Below, one piece after another: positions 1-10,524 of a stretch of 64,000 bases of DNA. Position 1 is the stretch's first letter, and every line of letters starts with the position of its first letter. The stretch spans positions 496,001-560,000 of the forward strand of contig NZ_CP030049.1 of assembly GCF_015291665.1 (NCBI RefSeq), given 5' to 3'. Source of the stretch: Bradyrhizobium sp. CCBAU 53338. Its GTDB lineage: Bacteria; Pseudomonadota; Alphaproteobacteria; Rhizobiales; Xanthobacteraceae. The notes beneath the pieces were generated by a model. That model had not been told where the DNA came from, did no database searches, and saw only the letters and a program-made list of their open reading frames with translations. The position numbers and the translations under genes were made by a program.

Positions 1-574
1 TTAGCGTAGATTGGCGAGGTGGGCGTTAGCTCGCGGGCTACCCGTTGGTTCTGCTCAATCCGCTTCGCGTCGGCGGCTTTAGCTTCTTCGCTGGTTCGCC
101 AGACCCCTTGAAGAACCTTCGGCAAAACATCATTGAGTTGCATTGGATGTCCTATGAACGCGATGTGGCCGTCGCGATCGACGACGAAAGAGATGGGAAT
201 CCCGGAGCAAAACTGGGGTCTCCCCAAAGCTGCTTCATCTCGCCTGTGAAGTCGAACGCAATCCGATAGTTCAGTTTCGGAGACGTTTCGGTCAACCACG
301 CCTCCAACTTGGTTCTGGCCTCGTCCGCCGTTGGTGCTTCTTCGCCACATGCGACTCCGATGACCTCAACTCCGCAATCTTTATATTTCTCCTGCAGTTG
401 AACGAGATAGGGCATCGCCGCCGTCATACATCGTCCGCACCTACTTGCCCAAAATTCGACAATGTAGACTTTCCCGCACTCGAAGTTCGCAAGGGGCTGG
501 CCACGCAGCCAACTCCCCACCTTGATGGGAGGAGCCAAAGATTCCATGCGCAGCGCCACGTTGCTGTCCGACAT
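1..574 (-). pseudogene. TlpA-like thioredoxin-fold protein, frameshifted, runs off left edge
   Basis: The protein starts at 574 (MSDSNVALR) and has a thioredoxin-fold redox motif, WASRCGRC, about 45 residues in, the position of the CxxC active site in TlpA/redoxin proteins. After GDPSFA (about residue 120) the frame breaks near 200-215. The neighbouring frame continues with GIPISFVVDRDGHIAFIGHP, the usual C-terminal beta-strand and cis-Pro region, then an extension to the window edge without a stop. One indel therefore separates the two halves. There is no signal peptide in the visible N-terminus, so a cytoplasmic thiol-disulfide oxidoreductase is inferred. It could be a true pseudogene or a sequencing error. 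Confidence 0.75.
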
Positions 575-599
575 ATTATCAAACCCTACGCGACTTATT

Positions 600-1500
600 T
601 TGACCGCTTGTCTCTAAGAAACGGGTGGAGAGCATCGATCGCGTGCGTGCACTCAGCACTCTTAGTACTGCGTGTTTGCAATGAGTGTGCCAGCGGTCGG
701 AGCGCGTTAGGCCTATGATCGCACTTTTGAAAACCCCCCGGCGCCCAATTCGGGCAGTGTTCTGAACCAGACGCGTTTGGCGCCAATGTCACAAACTAGA
801 CACAGATCGCGCCTTGCGCCGCCTACAAACACTGGTGTGGCGGTTGTGAGCCGACTTACAAGTATAGCTGGTGAGCTAGACGGATGGTCCGACAAAGACG
901 AACAGTGTGTCCGCCAGCATGGCTTGCTTCGATAGCTCCGACCAGCGCGCGACTTCGTTGTGTTGCACGTCTTAGGTTTAAAGGCATGCAGAAGGGAGCT
1001 ACGCACGGCATGAGAAAAGCGGGGTAACGAGGCCAGTGCCGAAGCATGCCAGAAGCTCTCAAGGAGAGCGATATGCCGCGAAGGAGATTGCAAACATATC
1101 CCATTTCGTCAGCCCGACGAGATCGACGACCCAGTGACCAATGTCCTGCGCGCCGCGGCAACTTCTGGGCAAGCTATCACGAAATTATCTTGCCACGGTA
1201 AAAGGAGTTGAAGCCGACGAAAGCGCCGTGTCCTGTGGCATGGTTATGGTCCGTCGCGAACGATCAGGCCGGCAGCGGCCCGATCGAAGTAGCGCGGCCG
1301 AATGTCGCAACCGCGGGGCGGCTCGAGATGGCGAGCTGATTCCTGCGTGAGGTTTGTCTGGCGCCGAACCGGCGTCCGGCGAAGCGGCGATCGACGTCTT
1401 AGTGGAAAATTACCGCGCCAAGTAGGGCCAGGTGATCAGATTGTCTATCAATAATCGTGCCGCGCTGCTAACCTTCTACGGCTCTCTAGCCGAACATGGG
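600..1500. other. stretch without a recognisable gene
   Basis: Only short open frames on both strands, none with a recognisable domain or a convincing ribosome site. It precedes a decayed IS256 transposase and is probably degenerate DNA. Confidence 0.4.
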
Positions 1501-1541
1501 ATTCACTTGCGCACGACCACCCGCAACTTCCGAAACGACGA

Positions 1542-2665
1542 GATGATGAAGCTTCGCGCGCCCGTGGAGAAGGCCCCAGACCTGCGCGAGATGATTGGCT
1601 TTGCCGCCAACGGCTGATGAAGCTGGAGGTCGCCGTACAGACCGGAGCGGCCTACGGCGAGCAGAGTGCCAGCGGTTGAACTACGCATTCCCAAACTGCG
1701 CAAGGAAGCTACTTCCCGGGTTCCTGGAGCCGCGCCGCATGGCTAAGAAAGCGCTGAGCGCAGTGACGAGGAGGCCTACGTGCAGGGCGTCTCGAACCGC
1801 TCGGTGGATCATCTCGTGCAGGCCATGGGCATGACCGGGATCTCCAAAAGCCGGGTCAGCCGGCTCTGCGGTGACATCGAAGACAAGGTGTGAAGGCTTT
1901 CCTCGCCTGCCCGATCGAAGGCGACTGGCCGTATTTGCGGACCGACGCCACCCACCTGAAGGTGCACCAGAATAGCCGCATCGTCTCGCTCGCGGTGTTC
2001 CTCGCGGCCGGTGTCAACGGCGACGGCCGGCGCGAGATCCTCGGCATGGACATGGGCCCGTCCGAAGCCGAGGCGTTCTGAACGACTTTTCTGCGCAAGC
2101 TCGCCCACCGCGGCCTACGTGGCGTAAAGCTGGTTGTGTCCGATGCCCATGAGGGCATCAAGGCCGCCGTCAGCAAGGCGCTCAACGCGACCCGGCAGCG
2201 CTGCCGCGCGTCCCCTTCATGCGCAACGTCTTCGCGCATGCGGCAAGAGCCGGCCGGCGCGTCGTGTCCGCCTTCATCGCCACCGCGTTCGCCCAACACA
2301 ATGTTGAAGCGGCCAGGGCGCAGTGGCGCAAGGTCGCCGATCAGCTCCGGCCTCAAACTGTCCAAGCTCGCGACCCTCATGGACGAAGCCGAGCTCGGCG
2401 TGCGAGCCTATATGAGCTTCCCGGCTCCGCACCACGCCAAGCTCCACTCGACCGATCCGATCAAGGGCCTCAACGGCGGAATAAGCGGTGGACCGAAGTC
2501 GTCGGCATCTTCCCAATGAAGACGCCATCGGTCGCCTCGTTGGTGCGTTTTTGCTCGAGCAAAACGACCAATGGGTCCTCCAGCGCGCCCGCTACATGAC
2601 ACTGGAAACCATCGCGTCATTGAGCGATCATCGTCGTTCTGCCCGCTGTGGCAGGCTGATGCCTT
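1542..2665 (+). pseudogene. IS256-family transposase remnant
   Basis: Pieces of one mutator-type (IS256) DDE transposase can be read in all three forward frames: an N-terminal piece (EKAPDLREMIGFAA), then FPGFLEPRRMAKKALSAV near 1720, VKAFLACPIEGDWPYL near 1890-1940, GRREILGMDMGPSEAEAF up to 2081, KLVVSDAHEGIKAAVSKAL near 2130, MRNVFAHAARAGRRVVSAFI from 2219 and YMTLETIASLSD near 2600. At least five frame changes are needed to join them, so it is dead. Terminal repeats were not located. Family assignment is firm because long blocks are collinear with the family; boundaries are approximate. Confidence 0.85.
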
Positions 2666-2689
2666 CCGACCCGCCGGAACATCGGCGGT

Positions 2690-3190
2690 GACCTGCCGCC
2701 AGCTACACCACGCCACGGAACACGATCCGCCCAAAACGCCGTGATCGACGGGCTGAGCCGTCGCCTACAGAACTGCCGCGCGCTCAGATATGCTCCACCA
2801 GCGAACTCTCCTTTTCCATGGAAGCTCACGATGCGCTCTCCAGCGTGATCCCAAGAACGCAGGGTTCGAAGCCCGTGGGCGGCGGGCCTACCAATTCTGC
2901 CTGCTCTTTCGGCTCGCGAGACGCCAATAAGGATCATGGAGCCAACTCATCGACATGGTCGAGCGGATCGTCGACTCGACCGCACGGCCTGTGCGCGTTC
3001 ACGGTGATGGCTCCTTCGGCAATTTCAATAATGCGCGCCTGCTAGCACGAGAACTTCGTCAGCGCGGGCGTCCCGGGTGTCGCGTATGAAGGCCCCGGTG
3101 AGAGCCGACGCGAACTAGTTGCCAAGGCTCGCATGATGCCATCCACGCAGCATTCCCGGGACTTGAGGCCGTCGCGAAAGCTCGACGTCG
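2690..3190. other. stretch without a recognisable gene
   Basis: This lies between the IS256 remnant and the LuxR fragment. Short frames only; nothing recognisable on either strand. Confidence 0.35.
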
Positions 3191-3192
3191 CG

Positions 3193-3440
3193 CTAGTCCT
3201 TATCCTCGTCGCGCTCCTGCGACGGATCTGAGATCAGCTTGAGGCGTATCGCCTTGATGATACCCAGGACGCGGGTCCTCGTATCAAGCTCTTGCCGGGC
3301 GTTCTTAACATGATAATTGACCGTATTCTCGGTGATCTTCAGTTCCTTCCCCATGACGATCTCCCTTCTGCCCCCAACTGGAGGCATTGTTTTTCGCGCT
3401 CGGATAGCTTCACTGACGTATCGTGGTTCATGTTTTAGGC
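3193..3440 (-). pseudogene. LuxR-type regulator, C-terminal HTH remnant
   Basis: The reverse strand carries a GerE/LuxR DNA-binding domain: KLSEREKQCLQLGAEG in one frame, then, after a shift near 3355, KELKITENTVNYHVKNARQ and a recognition-helix tail (RTRVLGIIKAIRLKLI). In this family the block binds DNA and the missing N-terminal half binds an acyl-homoserine lactone or other signal. No N-terminal domain is present upstream, so this is the 3' end of a truncated gene with an added frameshift. It is probably non-functional. Confidence 0.75.
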
Positions 3441-3795
3441 GCTCCGTATTACGACCAGATCGCAATCTCTAACCAGCAAGCCGCATGCCAGTTGGGGGCT
3501 TGAGAAAATCAGGCGACAAATGCTTGAGAAAGGGCGGACGATCGATTTGCGTCGCCTTAGCGGTCGAAGCATCGCGACATAAGTCGGAAACTCAACGTCC
3601 CCTTTGCAGCACCGGCGACATCAGTCGATATCGATCAAGAAGAGCGCGGCCTAGAATGGGACCGTTTTGCTCTCTTCATCTGCGGCGACGGCGCGGTGTG
3701 TAACTGAACAGTAACCGGCATGTGGCCCCCACCGAGCCGCCGCTCGGTTTGCGCTCGATAAAGCCTGGCATGAGCTGATCGGTGGAGGTGGAACG

Positions 3796-4257
3796 ATGGC
3801 AAATGCCATGCTTGATGCCAGGCAGGAAGATGACGCCTATCGTCGCGTCGAGGTGATCACCGGGGAGCGCCGACGGCGTCGGTGGACTAGCGAGGAGAAG
3901 GCCCGGATCGTGGCAGAGAGCTTTGAGGAGGGTGCGAACATCTCCGAGGTTGCGCGGCGCAATGGCGTTTCGCGCGGGCTGCTTACGGTGTGGCGCCGCC
4001 AAGTTGCGGCGGCGGTGGGGGGCAAGGCACCGAACTTCGAGCCAATCGAAATTGGTCCCGGGATCGATAGCGGGACAGCGGGCGAGCATGAACGTATTTC
4101 CGGGCTACAGACGAGGCCTTTGGAGATCGCCGCGCCGCCGGCCAAGGTTTGCGGAGTTGTCGAGATCGAGGTGAACGGGGCGCGCATCCGGGTCGAGCCG
4201 GGCGTTGAGCTGGCGACGCTGTCGACCGTGCTGGCGGCGCTTCGGGGTATCCGGTGA
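3796..4257 (+). CDS. tnpA: IS66 TnpA accessory protein
   Basis: A 153-residue protein with an N-terminal helix-turn-helix of the IS66 Orf1 type: RRRWTSEEKARIVAESFEEG followed by ISEVARRNGVSRGLLTVWRR. It is full length for the family and intact. Its stop overlaps the GTG start of the next gene by four bases, as in other IS66 operons. The family needs TnpA together with TnpB and TnpC for transposition; with tnpC broken, this element could move only if helped in trans. Confidence 0.9.
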   Translation: MANAMLDARQEDDAYRRVEVITGERRRRRWTSEEKARIVAESFEEGANISEVARRNGVSRGLLTVWRRQVAAAVGGKAPNFEPIEIGPGIDSGTAGEHERISGLQTRPLEIAAPPAKVCGVVEIEVNGARIRVEPGVELATLSTVLAALRGIR

Positions 4258-4607
4258 TTGCGCTACGCTCTGACCTCAAGGTGGTGCTGGCGACACAGCC
4301 GGTCGATTTCCGCAAGTCGGTGCATACACTGTCGGCACTGGTGAGCGAAGCGCTGCGTGCGAATCCGTATTGTGGTGACGTCTTCGTGTTCCGCAGCAAA
4401 CGCACGGACAGAGTGAAGCTTCTGGCGTGGGACGGCAGCGGCATGGTGCTGGTGACGAAGTGGTTGCACCAGGGGCACTTCACCTGGTCGCTGATCCGCG
4501 AAGGCGTGGTGCATCTCAGTGCGACACAGCTCGCAATGCTGCTCGACGGACTCGAGTGGACGCGCGTCTCGGCCAAGCTCGTGAAGCAGCCGGCAATTGT
4601 CGGCTGA
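4254..4607 (+). CDS. tnpB: IS66 TnpB accessory protein
   Basis: A 117-residue IS66 Orf2 protein. Visible family blocks are VDFRKSVHTLSALV, DVFVFRSKRTDRVKLLAWDG and a C-terminal QLAMLLDGLEW. It is intact and typical in length. GTG start overlaps the tnpA stop. The biochemical role of TnpB in the family is not settled; it is required for full transposition activity. Confidence 0.9.
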   Translation: MIALRSDLKVVLATQPVDFRKSVHTLSALVSEALRANPYCGDVFVFRSKRTDRVKLLAWDGSGMVLVTKWLHQGHFTWSLIREGVVHLSATQLAMLLDGLEWTRVSAKLVKQPAIVG

Positions 4608-4646
4608 GAGGAGAGGATTTCGCTGGAGCCTGCGGCGCGCGGAGGT

Positions 4647-6210
4647 ATGGTCCATTTATGGCGATACGCCCCGGGACGTTTCCCGACTGATCCAGCCGCT
4701 CTAACGGAGATGGTGCTCGCGCTCGACGCCCAGAACGAGAAGCTGCGTGTTGCGGTGCAGACGCTCAAGGAGATGATCTTCGGGAAGCGCTCGGAACGCC
4801 TTGCCACGCTCGTGGCCGAACAGCTTGCGCTTGAGCTTGACGATCTTGAGACCAGTGTCACGCCGCCTGCAGCTGCCAACGACGATGCACCTGCGGTGAA
4901 GCCGTCCGATAAGCTACGTAAGAAGGCGCGCCGCAACATCGGCGCGTTGCCCAAGCATCTGCCGCGCTGTGAGCAGGTCCTGGAGCCGGAGGTGACGGCC
5001 TGCCCGTGCTGCCAGGGCCAGCCTCACAAGATCGGCGAGGACGTCAGCGAGGTGTTGAACGTGATCCCGGCGCTCCTGCGCGTGCTGCGCACGATCCGTC
5101 CCAAATACGGCTGCCGCGGCTGCACCGATGGCGCGGTCCAGCCAAAGTGCTGCCGCGCCTGATTGAGGGCGGTATGGCCTCGACGGCCCTCGTGAGCCAT
5201 ATGGTGGTCTCGAAGTTCGCCTGGTATTTGCCGCTGTACCGGTAAGTTCAGATCCTGGCCGGCCACGGCATCCATCTTGACCGCGCGACACTCGCCGGTT
5301 GGGTCAAACGTACCGCCTGGTGGCTCAGGAGCCTTTATGAGCTGTAGCTGCGGATCATTCAGGCTGCGCCGCGCGTGTTCTGCGACGAGACGCCGATGCC
5401 GGTGCTTGATCCAGGACGACATCGTCCCCGCATCTGCCAGTTCTGGGCGCATGCTATGGATCACCGGCCATGGGGTGGCCCCTCGCCGCCGGCGGTTACC
5501 TACGTATTCGCCGACGGCCGCGGCACCGAGGAGATCGCCGGACAGTTGACGGGCTTTTGCGGCGTTCTGCAGGTGGACGGTTATGCCGCCTACAAGGCCG
5601 TGGCCCGCCGTCATGGCGGCGCGATCCAGCTCGCCTTTTGTCTCGTCCATGCTCGACGCAAATTCGTCCAGGTGTACAAGTCCACGCAGTCGCCATTCGC
5701 GCGCGACGTGATTGAACGGCTGCAGGCGGTCTATGCGATCGAGGCAGAGATCCGCGGCAGCAGTGCGGAGCAGCGGCTGGCCGCCCGCCGCACCAGGAGC
5801 GCCCCGTTGATGGTGGCGCTCAATGCGCTACTGATTGAGATGAGCTGTTTTCCCAATCGAAGCTGACAGAGGCGATCAACTATGCGCTCAATCACTGGGA
5901 CGGACTGACGCTGCTTCTCAGCGATGGCCGCGTCGAGGTCGATTCCAACACGGTCGAGCGTTCCATGCGCCCGATTGCCATGGGAAGACGCAACTCCTTG
6001 TTCAGCGGGAGCGAAGGCGGTGCCGAGAGCTGGGCCATCCTCGCGTCGCTCATGAACACCGCAAAGCTCCATGAGCTCGATCCGCAAGCCTATCTGACCG
6101 ACGTGCTGGAGCGCATTGTCTCCGGTGGAACCAAGAGCCATCAACTGCGCGAACTGCTCGCCTGGCACTGGAAGGCGGCGCGCCAGCGCACCGCACAGGC
6201 CGCGGCATGA
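4647..6210 (+). pseudogene. IS66 TnpC transposase, broken
   Basis: The N-terminal leucine-zipper-like part (LALDAQNEKLRVAVQTLKEM, FGKRSERL) and the zinc-binding CPCCQG segment run from 4647 to about 5150. After a frameshift the protein continues (LPRLIEGGMASTALVSHMVV) to in-frame stops near 5243 and 5344. The DDE core resumes with VFCDETPMPVLDPG from about 5375, including VDGYAAYKAV and FCLVHARRKF, to a further shift near 5855, then ends with VEVDSNTVERSMRPIAMGR and an IS66 tail. At least two stops and two frameshifts make it inactive. Confidence 0.88.
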
Positions 6211-6830
6211 GCCCGGGTCGTCATAAAGCAGCGTCGTCAATGACGGCAGCCGCGATGCCACTCGAGGAGCTCGAGCGATGGCTGCAGGCTAGGGTCGATC
6301 AGCATCCTGACGCCACCAATCTCCCCATGCTCGACGGCTACGTCGCCGCAATCGTGGCCGGACCGGTGTCGATGAGCCCACTCGACTGGATCTGCCCGCT
6401 GCTCGCCATCGATGCCGATGCCTTCAACCACGGCGGCACCCCGGAGTTTGCAGCCATATCGGCTGTCGTCCTGCGTCACAACGACATCAGCAACACCCTC
6501 TCGACCGCACCCGACAGGTTCGCGCCGATGCACCGGCGTAAACCCAGTGGAGACGTCGATCCGCGACCATGGTGCCAAGGCTTCTACGCCGCGATGCGGC
6601 TCAAGCTATTGGCGTGGGCACCGTTGCTGGACATCGGCAACGTCAATCACGGCCTACTTCTACCTATCCTGCTGCACTGTCGCGACGATCAGGGCCGACC
6701 GCTGCTTGGACCGCCACGAAGCGGCCGCGAGACCAAGAAACTTCTGCGTAACGCCCACGCCGATATTCCCACGGCGGTCGAAGCCTTGCGGCAATACTGG
6801 ATGCCGATCCGCTACGCCCGCGCTCACTGA
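6207..6830 (+). CDS. UPF0149/YecA-type protein carried by the IS66 element
   Basis: A 207-residue protein whose N-terminal third (NLPMLDGYVAAIVAGPVSMS, then a WICPLL block) matches the UPF0149/YecA fold, a small helical family of unknown biochemical role. It has no secretory signal or membrane segment. Its ATG overlaps the tnpC stop (ATGA) and it lies inside the terminal repeats, so it is a passenger gene of the element. It is intact although tnpC is not. The C-terminal SecC-type zinc motif found in some family members is not visible. Confidence 0.7.
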   Translation: MSPGRHKAASSMTAAAMPLEELERWLQARVDQHPDATNLPMLDGYVAAIVAGPVSMSPLDWICPLLAIDADAFNHGGTPEFAAISAVVLRHNDISNTLSTAPDRFAPMHRRKPSGDVDPRPWCQGFYAAMRLKLLAWAPLLDIGNVNHGLLLPILLHCRDDQGRPLLGPPRSGRETKKLLRNAHADIPTAVEALRQYWMPIRYARAH

Positions 6831-6953
6831 TCACTGCGGACGTGGGAGCTCATGCCGGTTACCTTCAAAATAACCGCGGCAGCGCAACCTACGGGAATCT
6901 CGCAATGCATCCCCGCTTTGGGACTGAAGGCCGTGGGGAGGGGGCCAAGGTCC

Positions 6954-7396
6954 TCACGCGTGTGTGTCGCCTGACCCCGGCAGTACAATGGTCAAACACT
7001 TGATCAACGCAGCCGTGGAAAACGGTTTGGCAAGAAAGCAGATCCCGCCAGCCTTGATCGCTCGTGCGCGCACCCCATCGCCGTGATGAAGATGAACGGC
7101 ATACGATGACCGGGGCTTCGCATATGCATCAGCAGGTCAATTCCGCTCATCATGGACATTTGGACGTCGGTAATCACGCAGGTCGTCTCGGCCAATGCCG
7201 CAGCGCGCAGGAACTCCTCGGCGGAGGCAAAGGCAAGGACCGCGTATCCGTACGATGCCAGAAGATTGCTCGTTGCACTGCGAACGGATGGATCATTGTC
7301 GATGACCGAAATGATAGAAGGCTTTGACAAACTGATTGCTCGTGATCCGGGCTGCTCCGCCTGCGGAATGTTCACAGTAGAGGGGCTACGAGCCAC
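6954..7396 (-). pseudogene. response-regulator receiver domain, frameshifted
   Basis: Reading from 7396, the receiver domain has the acidic pocket (SVIDNDPSVRSAT), the phospho-acceptor Asp in CVITDVQMSMMSGIDLL and the beta-4 strand MPFIFITAMG. The frame then shifts near 7075. The adjacent frame supplies the expected end, ARAIKAGGICFLAKPFSTAAL with the conserved Lys-Pro, and stops at 6954. The sequence type resembles FixJ/NodW receivers, but no LuxR-type output domain follows, so it is either a single-domain regulator or a truncated one. One indel breaks it. Confidence 0.75.
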
Positions 7397-7708
7397 ATCA
7401 GAGGTTTGGGAGCAGCTTGAGTGTCGGGAGAAGGAGACGCTGCAAGACGCGGAACGTCTAACCGAGCAACTTCTGGACCGGCTGATTTCCGAAAGTTTGC
7501 CGGACGAATCCGTAACCCAGGATCATGTCAATGTACTGTATCGGCATTGGCCATTGCCGATGTACAATCTCGACCTCCATCCGATCCCGGTATCTCTCGA
7601 AGAGCTGAAGGCCGAGCAGGAGCGCCTCCTCTGGGCAGAGGTCGGCGACCCTCGATGACACTGACGATTTGAGTGATCAATCCGATATCAGCATGAGTTT
7701 GCGAGGTT
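7397..7708. other. uninterpreted stretch between the regulator and an IS3 element
   Basis: A forward frame over 7303-7658 and a shorter reverse frame over 7458-7661 are both open, but neither shows a recognisable domain. The forward one overlaps the response regulator on the other strand. I do not call a gene. Confidence 0.35.
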
Positions 7709-7795
7709 TGAGCTGGTCCCGCAAATCTGAACAGCGCGATAAGTGGAGTTTCTGCCTGACGGCGGGCAAGATTGACCCGCGAATCAGGAGCGACG

Positions 7796-8107
7796 ATGAG
7801 CAGACGAGCACGGCGGAACGACACTGCGGCTTTCACGGCGAAGGTGGCGCTTGCCGCCCTCAAGGGTGACGGCACGCTGGCACAACTGGCGGAGCAGTTC
7901 GACGTTCACCCCAATCAGATCACATCGTGGAAGGCGCAGCTCGAAGGCGGCGCTGCCGATGTGTTCGGTCCGGACGGCGGGAGTCGGATCGCCGAACCCA
8001 CCATCGACGTGAAGTCGCTGCACACCAAGATCGGCGAGTTGACGCTGGAGAACGAGTTTTTAGAAGGAGCGCTCACCAAGGCGGGATTGCTGAGCGCAAA
8101 GCGATGA
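7796..8107 (+). CDS. IS3-family transposase OrfA
   Basis: A 103-residue helix-turn-helix protein, starting MSRRARRNDTAAFTAKVALA. The HTH is LAQLAEQFDVHPNQITSWK, followed by a short coiled coil (KIGELTLENEFLEGAL). I chose the ATG at 7796 because AGGAGCG sits just upstream. In IS3 elements OrfA is fused to OrfB by programmed -1 frameshifting; the downstream gene overlaps in the -1 frame as expected. OrfA itself is intact. Confidence 0.88.
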   Translation: MSRRARRNDTAAFTAKVALAALKGDGTLAQLAEQFDVHPNQITSWKAQLEGGAADVFGPDGGSRIAEPTIDVKSLHTKIGELTLENEFLEGALTKAGLLSAKR

Positions 8108-8930
8108 TCGACCGTGAACACGATCTGCCGATCAGCAAGCAGGCGGAAGCCCTGAGCATCAGCCGCGGCAGCGTCGATTACCTGCCGCGTCCGGTGTCGC
8201 CCAAAGACCTCGCGCTGATGCAGCGGCTCGACCGGCTGCACCTGGAGTTTCCATTCGCCGGTTCGCGTATGTTGCGACGCCTACTGGCTGCAGAGGGGTG
8301 CAAGATCGGCCGCCGGCATTTCAAACCGCTGATGCGGCGGATGGGGATAAAGGCGCTGTACCGCCGTCCGCGCACCACCCAACCCGAGCCCGGGCACAAG
8401 ATCTATCCATAGCTGCTGCGCGGTATGGAGATCACGCGTCCGAACCAGGTTTGGGCGATGGACATCACCTACATCCCGATGGCACGAGGCGTCGTTTATC
8501 TGGCCGTGGTGCTGGACTGGGCGACCCGCCGGGCGCTGTCGTGGCGGCTGTCGATCACCATGGAGGCCGCATTCTGCGTCGCGCCACTGGAAGATGCCAT
8601 GGCCCGTCACGGCAAGCCGGAGATCTTCAACACCGACCAGGGCTCGCAGTTCACCGGCGCGGCGTTCACCGGAGTGCTCGCTGACAATGACATCGCCATC
8701 AGCATGGAGGCCGCGGCGCCTGGCGGGACAACGTGTTCGTCGAGCGGCTGTGGCGCAGCGTCAAATACGAGGAGGTGTATCTGCGGGCCTACGACAGCGT
8801 CAGCGAAGCTCGCGCCTCGATCGGCCGTTATTTGGACTTCTACAATTGCCGCCGTCCACATTCGAGCCTTGACGGCGGCACACCGGATCAAGCCTACTTC
8901 ACCTCGCTGCCGCTTCGCACGGCAGCCTAA
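8104..8930 (+). pseudogene. IS3-family transposase OrfB, amber stop and frameshift
   Basis: The integrase-like DDE core is recognisable: first Asp in WAMDITYIPM, second in FNTDQGSQFT, Glu in NVFVERLWRSVKYEEVYL. An in-frame TAG near 8410 interrupts the segment before the core, and an indel near 8727 shifts the frame just before the Glu block. The tail (FYNCRRPHSSLDGGTPDQAY) ends at 8930. Two lesions make it inactive, although the termini remain good substrates for a related transposase. Confidence 0.88.
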
Positions 8931-9157
8931 ACCCGGCAGAGGCTCCACTTATCGACGCGCAGTTGCTGTTCAGACAACCGGGACCAGGTCAGTTACGCGG
9001 CCAAGGTCATTCGAATGGGACGCCTTCTTTGGTGTACCCAAGTTTGTCGGCGGCGACCACTAGTTCGTCTCAGGGTGGGTCGCGCATTTATATGGCTTGG
9101 TCACGCCTTGGTCGAAATGCATCTCGCCGAGGCACGAAGAGACACCCGCTATAGGGG

Positions 9158-10076
9158 CTATGACCGCAGCTTTTCGATCTCCGAACGCAACTGCGCATGT
9201 TTTTCAGGATTTTGCGTTTTCAATTTTGCGATATTGAGCAGCTTCCGCCGAACCGCCGGTAATTGCGCGGCCTGCGGTAAGCCGATAGGCCTCGAAGTCC
9301 GGCTCGCCGTCATGGAGCGTTAGCAGAAAGCGCATCGCCGCGTCGTCGAGCCGTGCAAGCATATCGGACAATAACCGCGACCGCGCTGCCTTGAGCTCGT
9401 TGAGGCCGACGGGCGGCACCGTCACTCCCTCGAACTCCTTGGCAAAGATGTCATCAAGTTCTGACAATGACGGACGGACGAGTTCATGCGGAGGACGCCC
9501 CGAACTTGCGACGTAGACGAGGAACGTGCGGTAGAGCGCGTCGGTCAGTTCTTCATTGTCATACAGAAACTTCACCTCGAAGAGGTCGCGCGGATGCTGT
9601 CGGTCGACAGCAGCATTGAGCTTGCCGCCGAAGAGATCCTCGAATGCCACCACTTGCATCTCCGCAAATCCGAAGGCTTCGGCGGCCGGATCGCTGACGA
9701 CGCGAAGCTCGGGAGCGTGAACCTTGCCGCATGCGACAGGTGACGTCTCGACTTTGATTTCGGCGCCAGCCTGCCGGACGAGGAGCCGCGTGTCGTTATT
9801 GTCGCTGCCGGCGATGCGCTGAACGCTGACGCCGCGGAGATCACGCTGAATATCCTCGCGAATGCGATCAAGAGCGGCGTCGATCCCTGCGAGGGTTGCG
9901 TCGCGGTCGCCGATCGGCAAGTAGACGAGGTCAATATCGACCTACAGTCGTGGCATGTCGCGATAAACGAGATTGATCGCGGTGCCGCCTTTCAGAGCGA
10001 AGCTGTCCTGACTCGCGATGTAGGGCAATGTCCGGACCAGCAGCTCCACCTGGCGCATGTATCGTTCACGCGCCAT
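9158..10076 (-). pseudogene. AbiEii-type nucleotidyltransferase toxin, broken
   Basis: From 10076 the protein reads MARERYMRQVELLV, then the nucleotidyltransferase core KGGTAINLVYRDMPRL, a TAG stop, and VDIDLVYL. A single Ser-to-stop change lies between the GG motif and the catalytic DID motif. The body (FGFAEMQVVAFEDLFGGKL, HPRDLFEVKFLYDN) is collinear with AbiEii proteins. A frameshift near 9275 precedes the tail (AVRRKLLNIAKLKTQNPEKH), which stops at 9158. In type IV toxin-antitoxin pairs this enzyme is the toxin, used in abortive phage infection. Both lesions should inactivate it. The gene starts inside the end of the AbiEi fragment. Confidence 0.82.
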
Positions 10077-10520
10077 CGACCGTTTCCTGTGGCACGAGCT
10101 CGGCCGGAACTGTCATGCGACAGGTCGGGTGAAGCCGCCCGCCTTGCACAAGGCTGCGGTCACCGCGGCCCAATTCTATATGGGCGGTGTCGATGTGCTT
10201 TCGCCACGGATGTACATGCTTGTCCGCATAAATGAAAAACAAGCGCTTGACTTTGATGCTGCGGCACTCCTCGAGCAGTTGGTTCAGCAGTTTTGGTCGC
10301 AGGCTCACCAAGCCCTCGAACAGCGTATCGACCTTTTGGAAGCTTTCATCCGCAGGGAGCTCATCCAGCATTTCGAGAATCGCTCTCTCAGGCGAAGACA
10401 TCCTGATCGGCCATCTCCAGGGGCTGAGCGCAAGTTCGCTGTTATCGTTGTCCGACAGGCTGAATGCGGCATCCTCGACGCCGACCGGCTGAGATCCAAA
10501 CGGTGCGTCGGATGTCTGAG
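10066..10520 (-). pseudogene. AbiEi-type antitoxin, C-terminal fragment
   Basis: The reverse frame ending at 10066 contains an AbiEi-like C-terminal domain (SSPERAILEMLDELPADESF, LRPKLLNQLLEECRS, KRLFFIYADKH). It overlaps the start of the AbiEii gene by about ten bases, the usual antitoxin-toxin arrangement. The N-terminal winged-helix half is missing: upstream of about 10520 the same DNA encodes, on the other strand, the SbcD-like protein. A deletion joined two head-to-head genes here. Confidence 0.7.
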
Positions 10521-10524
10521 CGGT

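Larger units (their letters stand above)
3711..6862 (+). mobile_element. IS66-family element with extra UPF0149 gene
   Basis: Terminal inverted repeats are visible: GTAACCGGCATG at 3711-3722 and its complement at 6851-6862, with weaker similarity further in. Inside are tnpA, tnpB, a broken tnpC and a downstream UPF0149-type gene, all forward and overlapping or closely spaced. IS66 elements normally create an 8-bp target duplication. The flanks here (ACTGAACA left, CTTCAAAA right) do not match, so one side was rearranged or has diverged. Confidence 0.9.
7709..8991 (+). mobile_element. IS3-family element with 3-bp target duplication
   Basis: The left end begins TGAGCTGGTCCCG at 7709 and the right end (read in reverse) is TGACCTGGTCCCG ending at 8991. 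Both share TCTGAACAG further in and then an inner block CGATAAGTGGAG. The element begins TG and ends CA, as IS3 members do, and GTT flanks it on both sides (7706-7708 and 8992-8994). It encodes orfA and a broken orfB. Ends and duplication are intact, so the insertion is probably younger than most others in the window. Confidence 0.92.

Noticed and set aside
856..1161. Overlapping reverse open frames between 713 and 1161
   Set aside because: No domain, atypical composition, and they overlap each other; probably chance frames in GC-rich DNA.
6863..6870. 8-bp target duplication for IS66
   Set aside because: CTTCAAAA does not match the left flank ACTGAACA, so no duplication is claimed.
7152..7658. 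Forward open frame of 168 codons
   Set aside because: Its first half is antisense to the response regulator receiver and the rest has no recognisable domain or good ribosome site.
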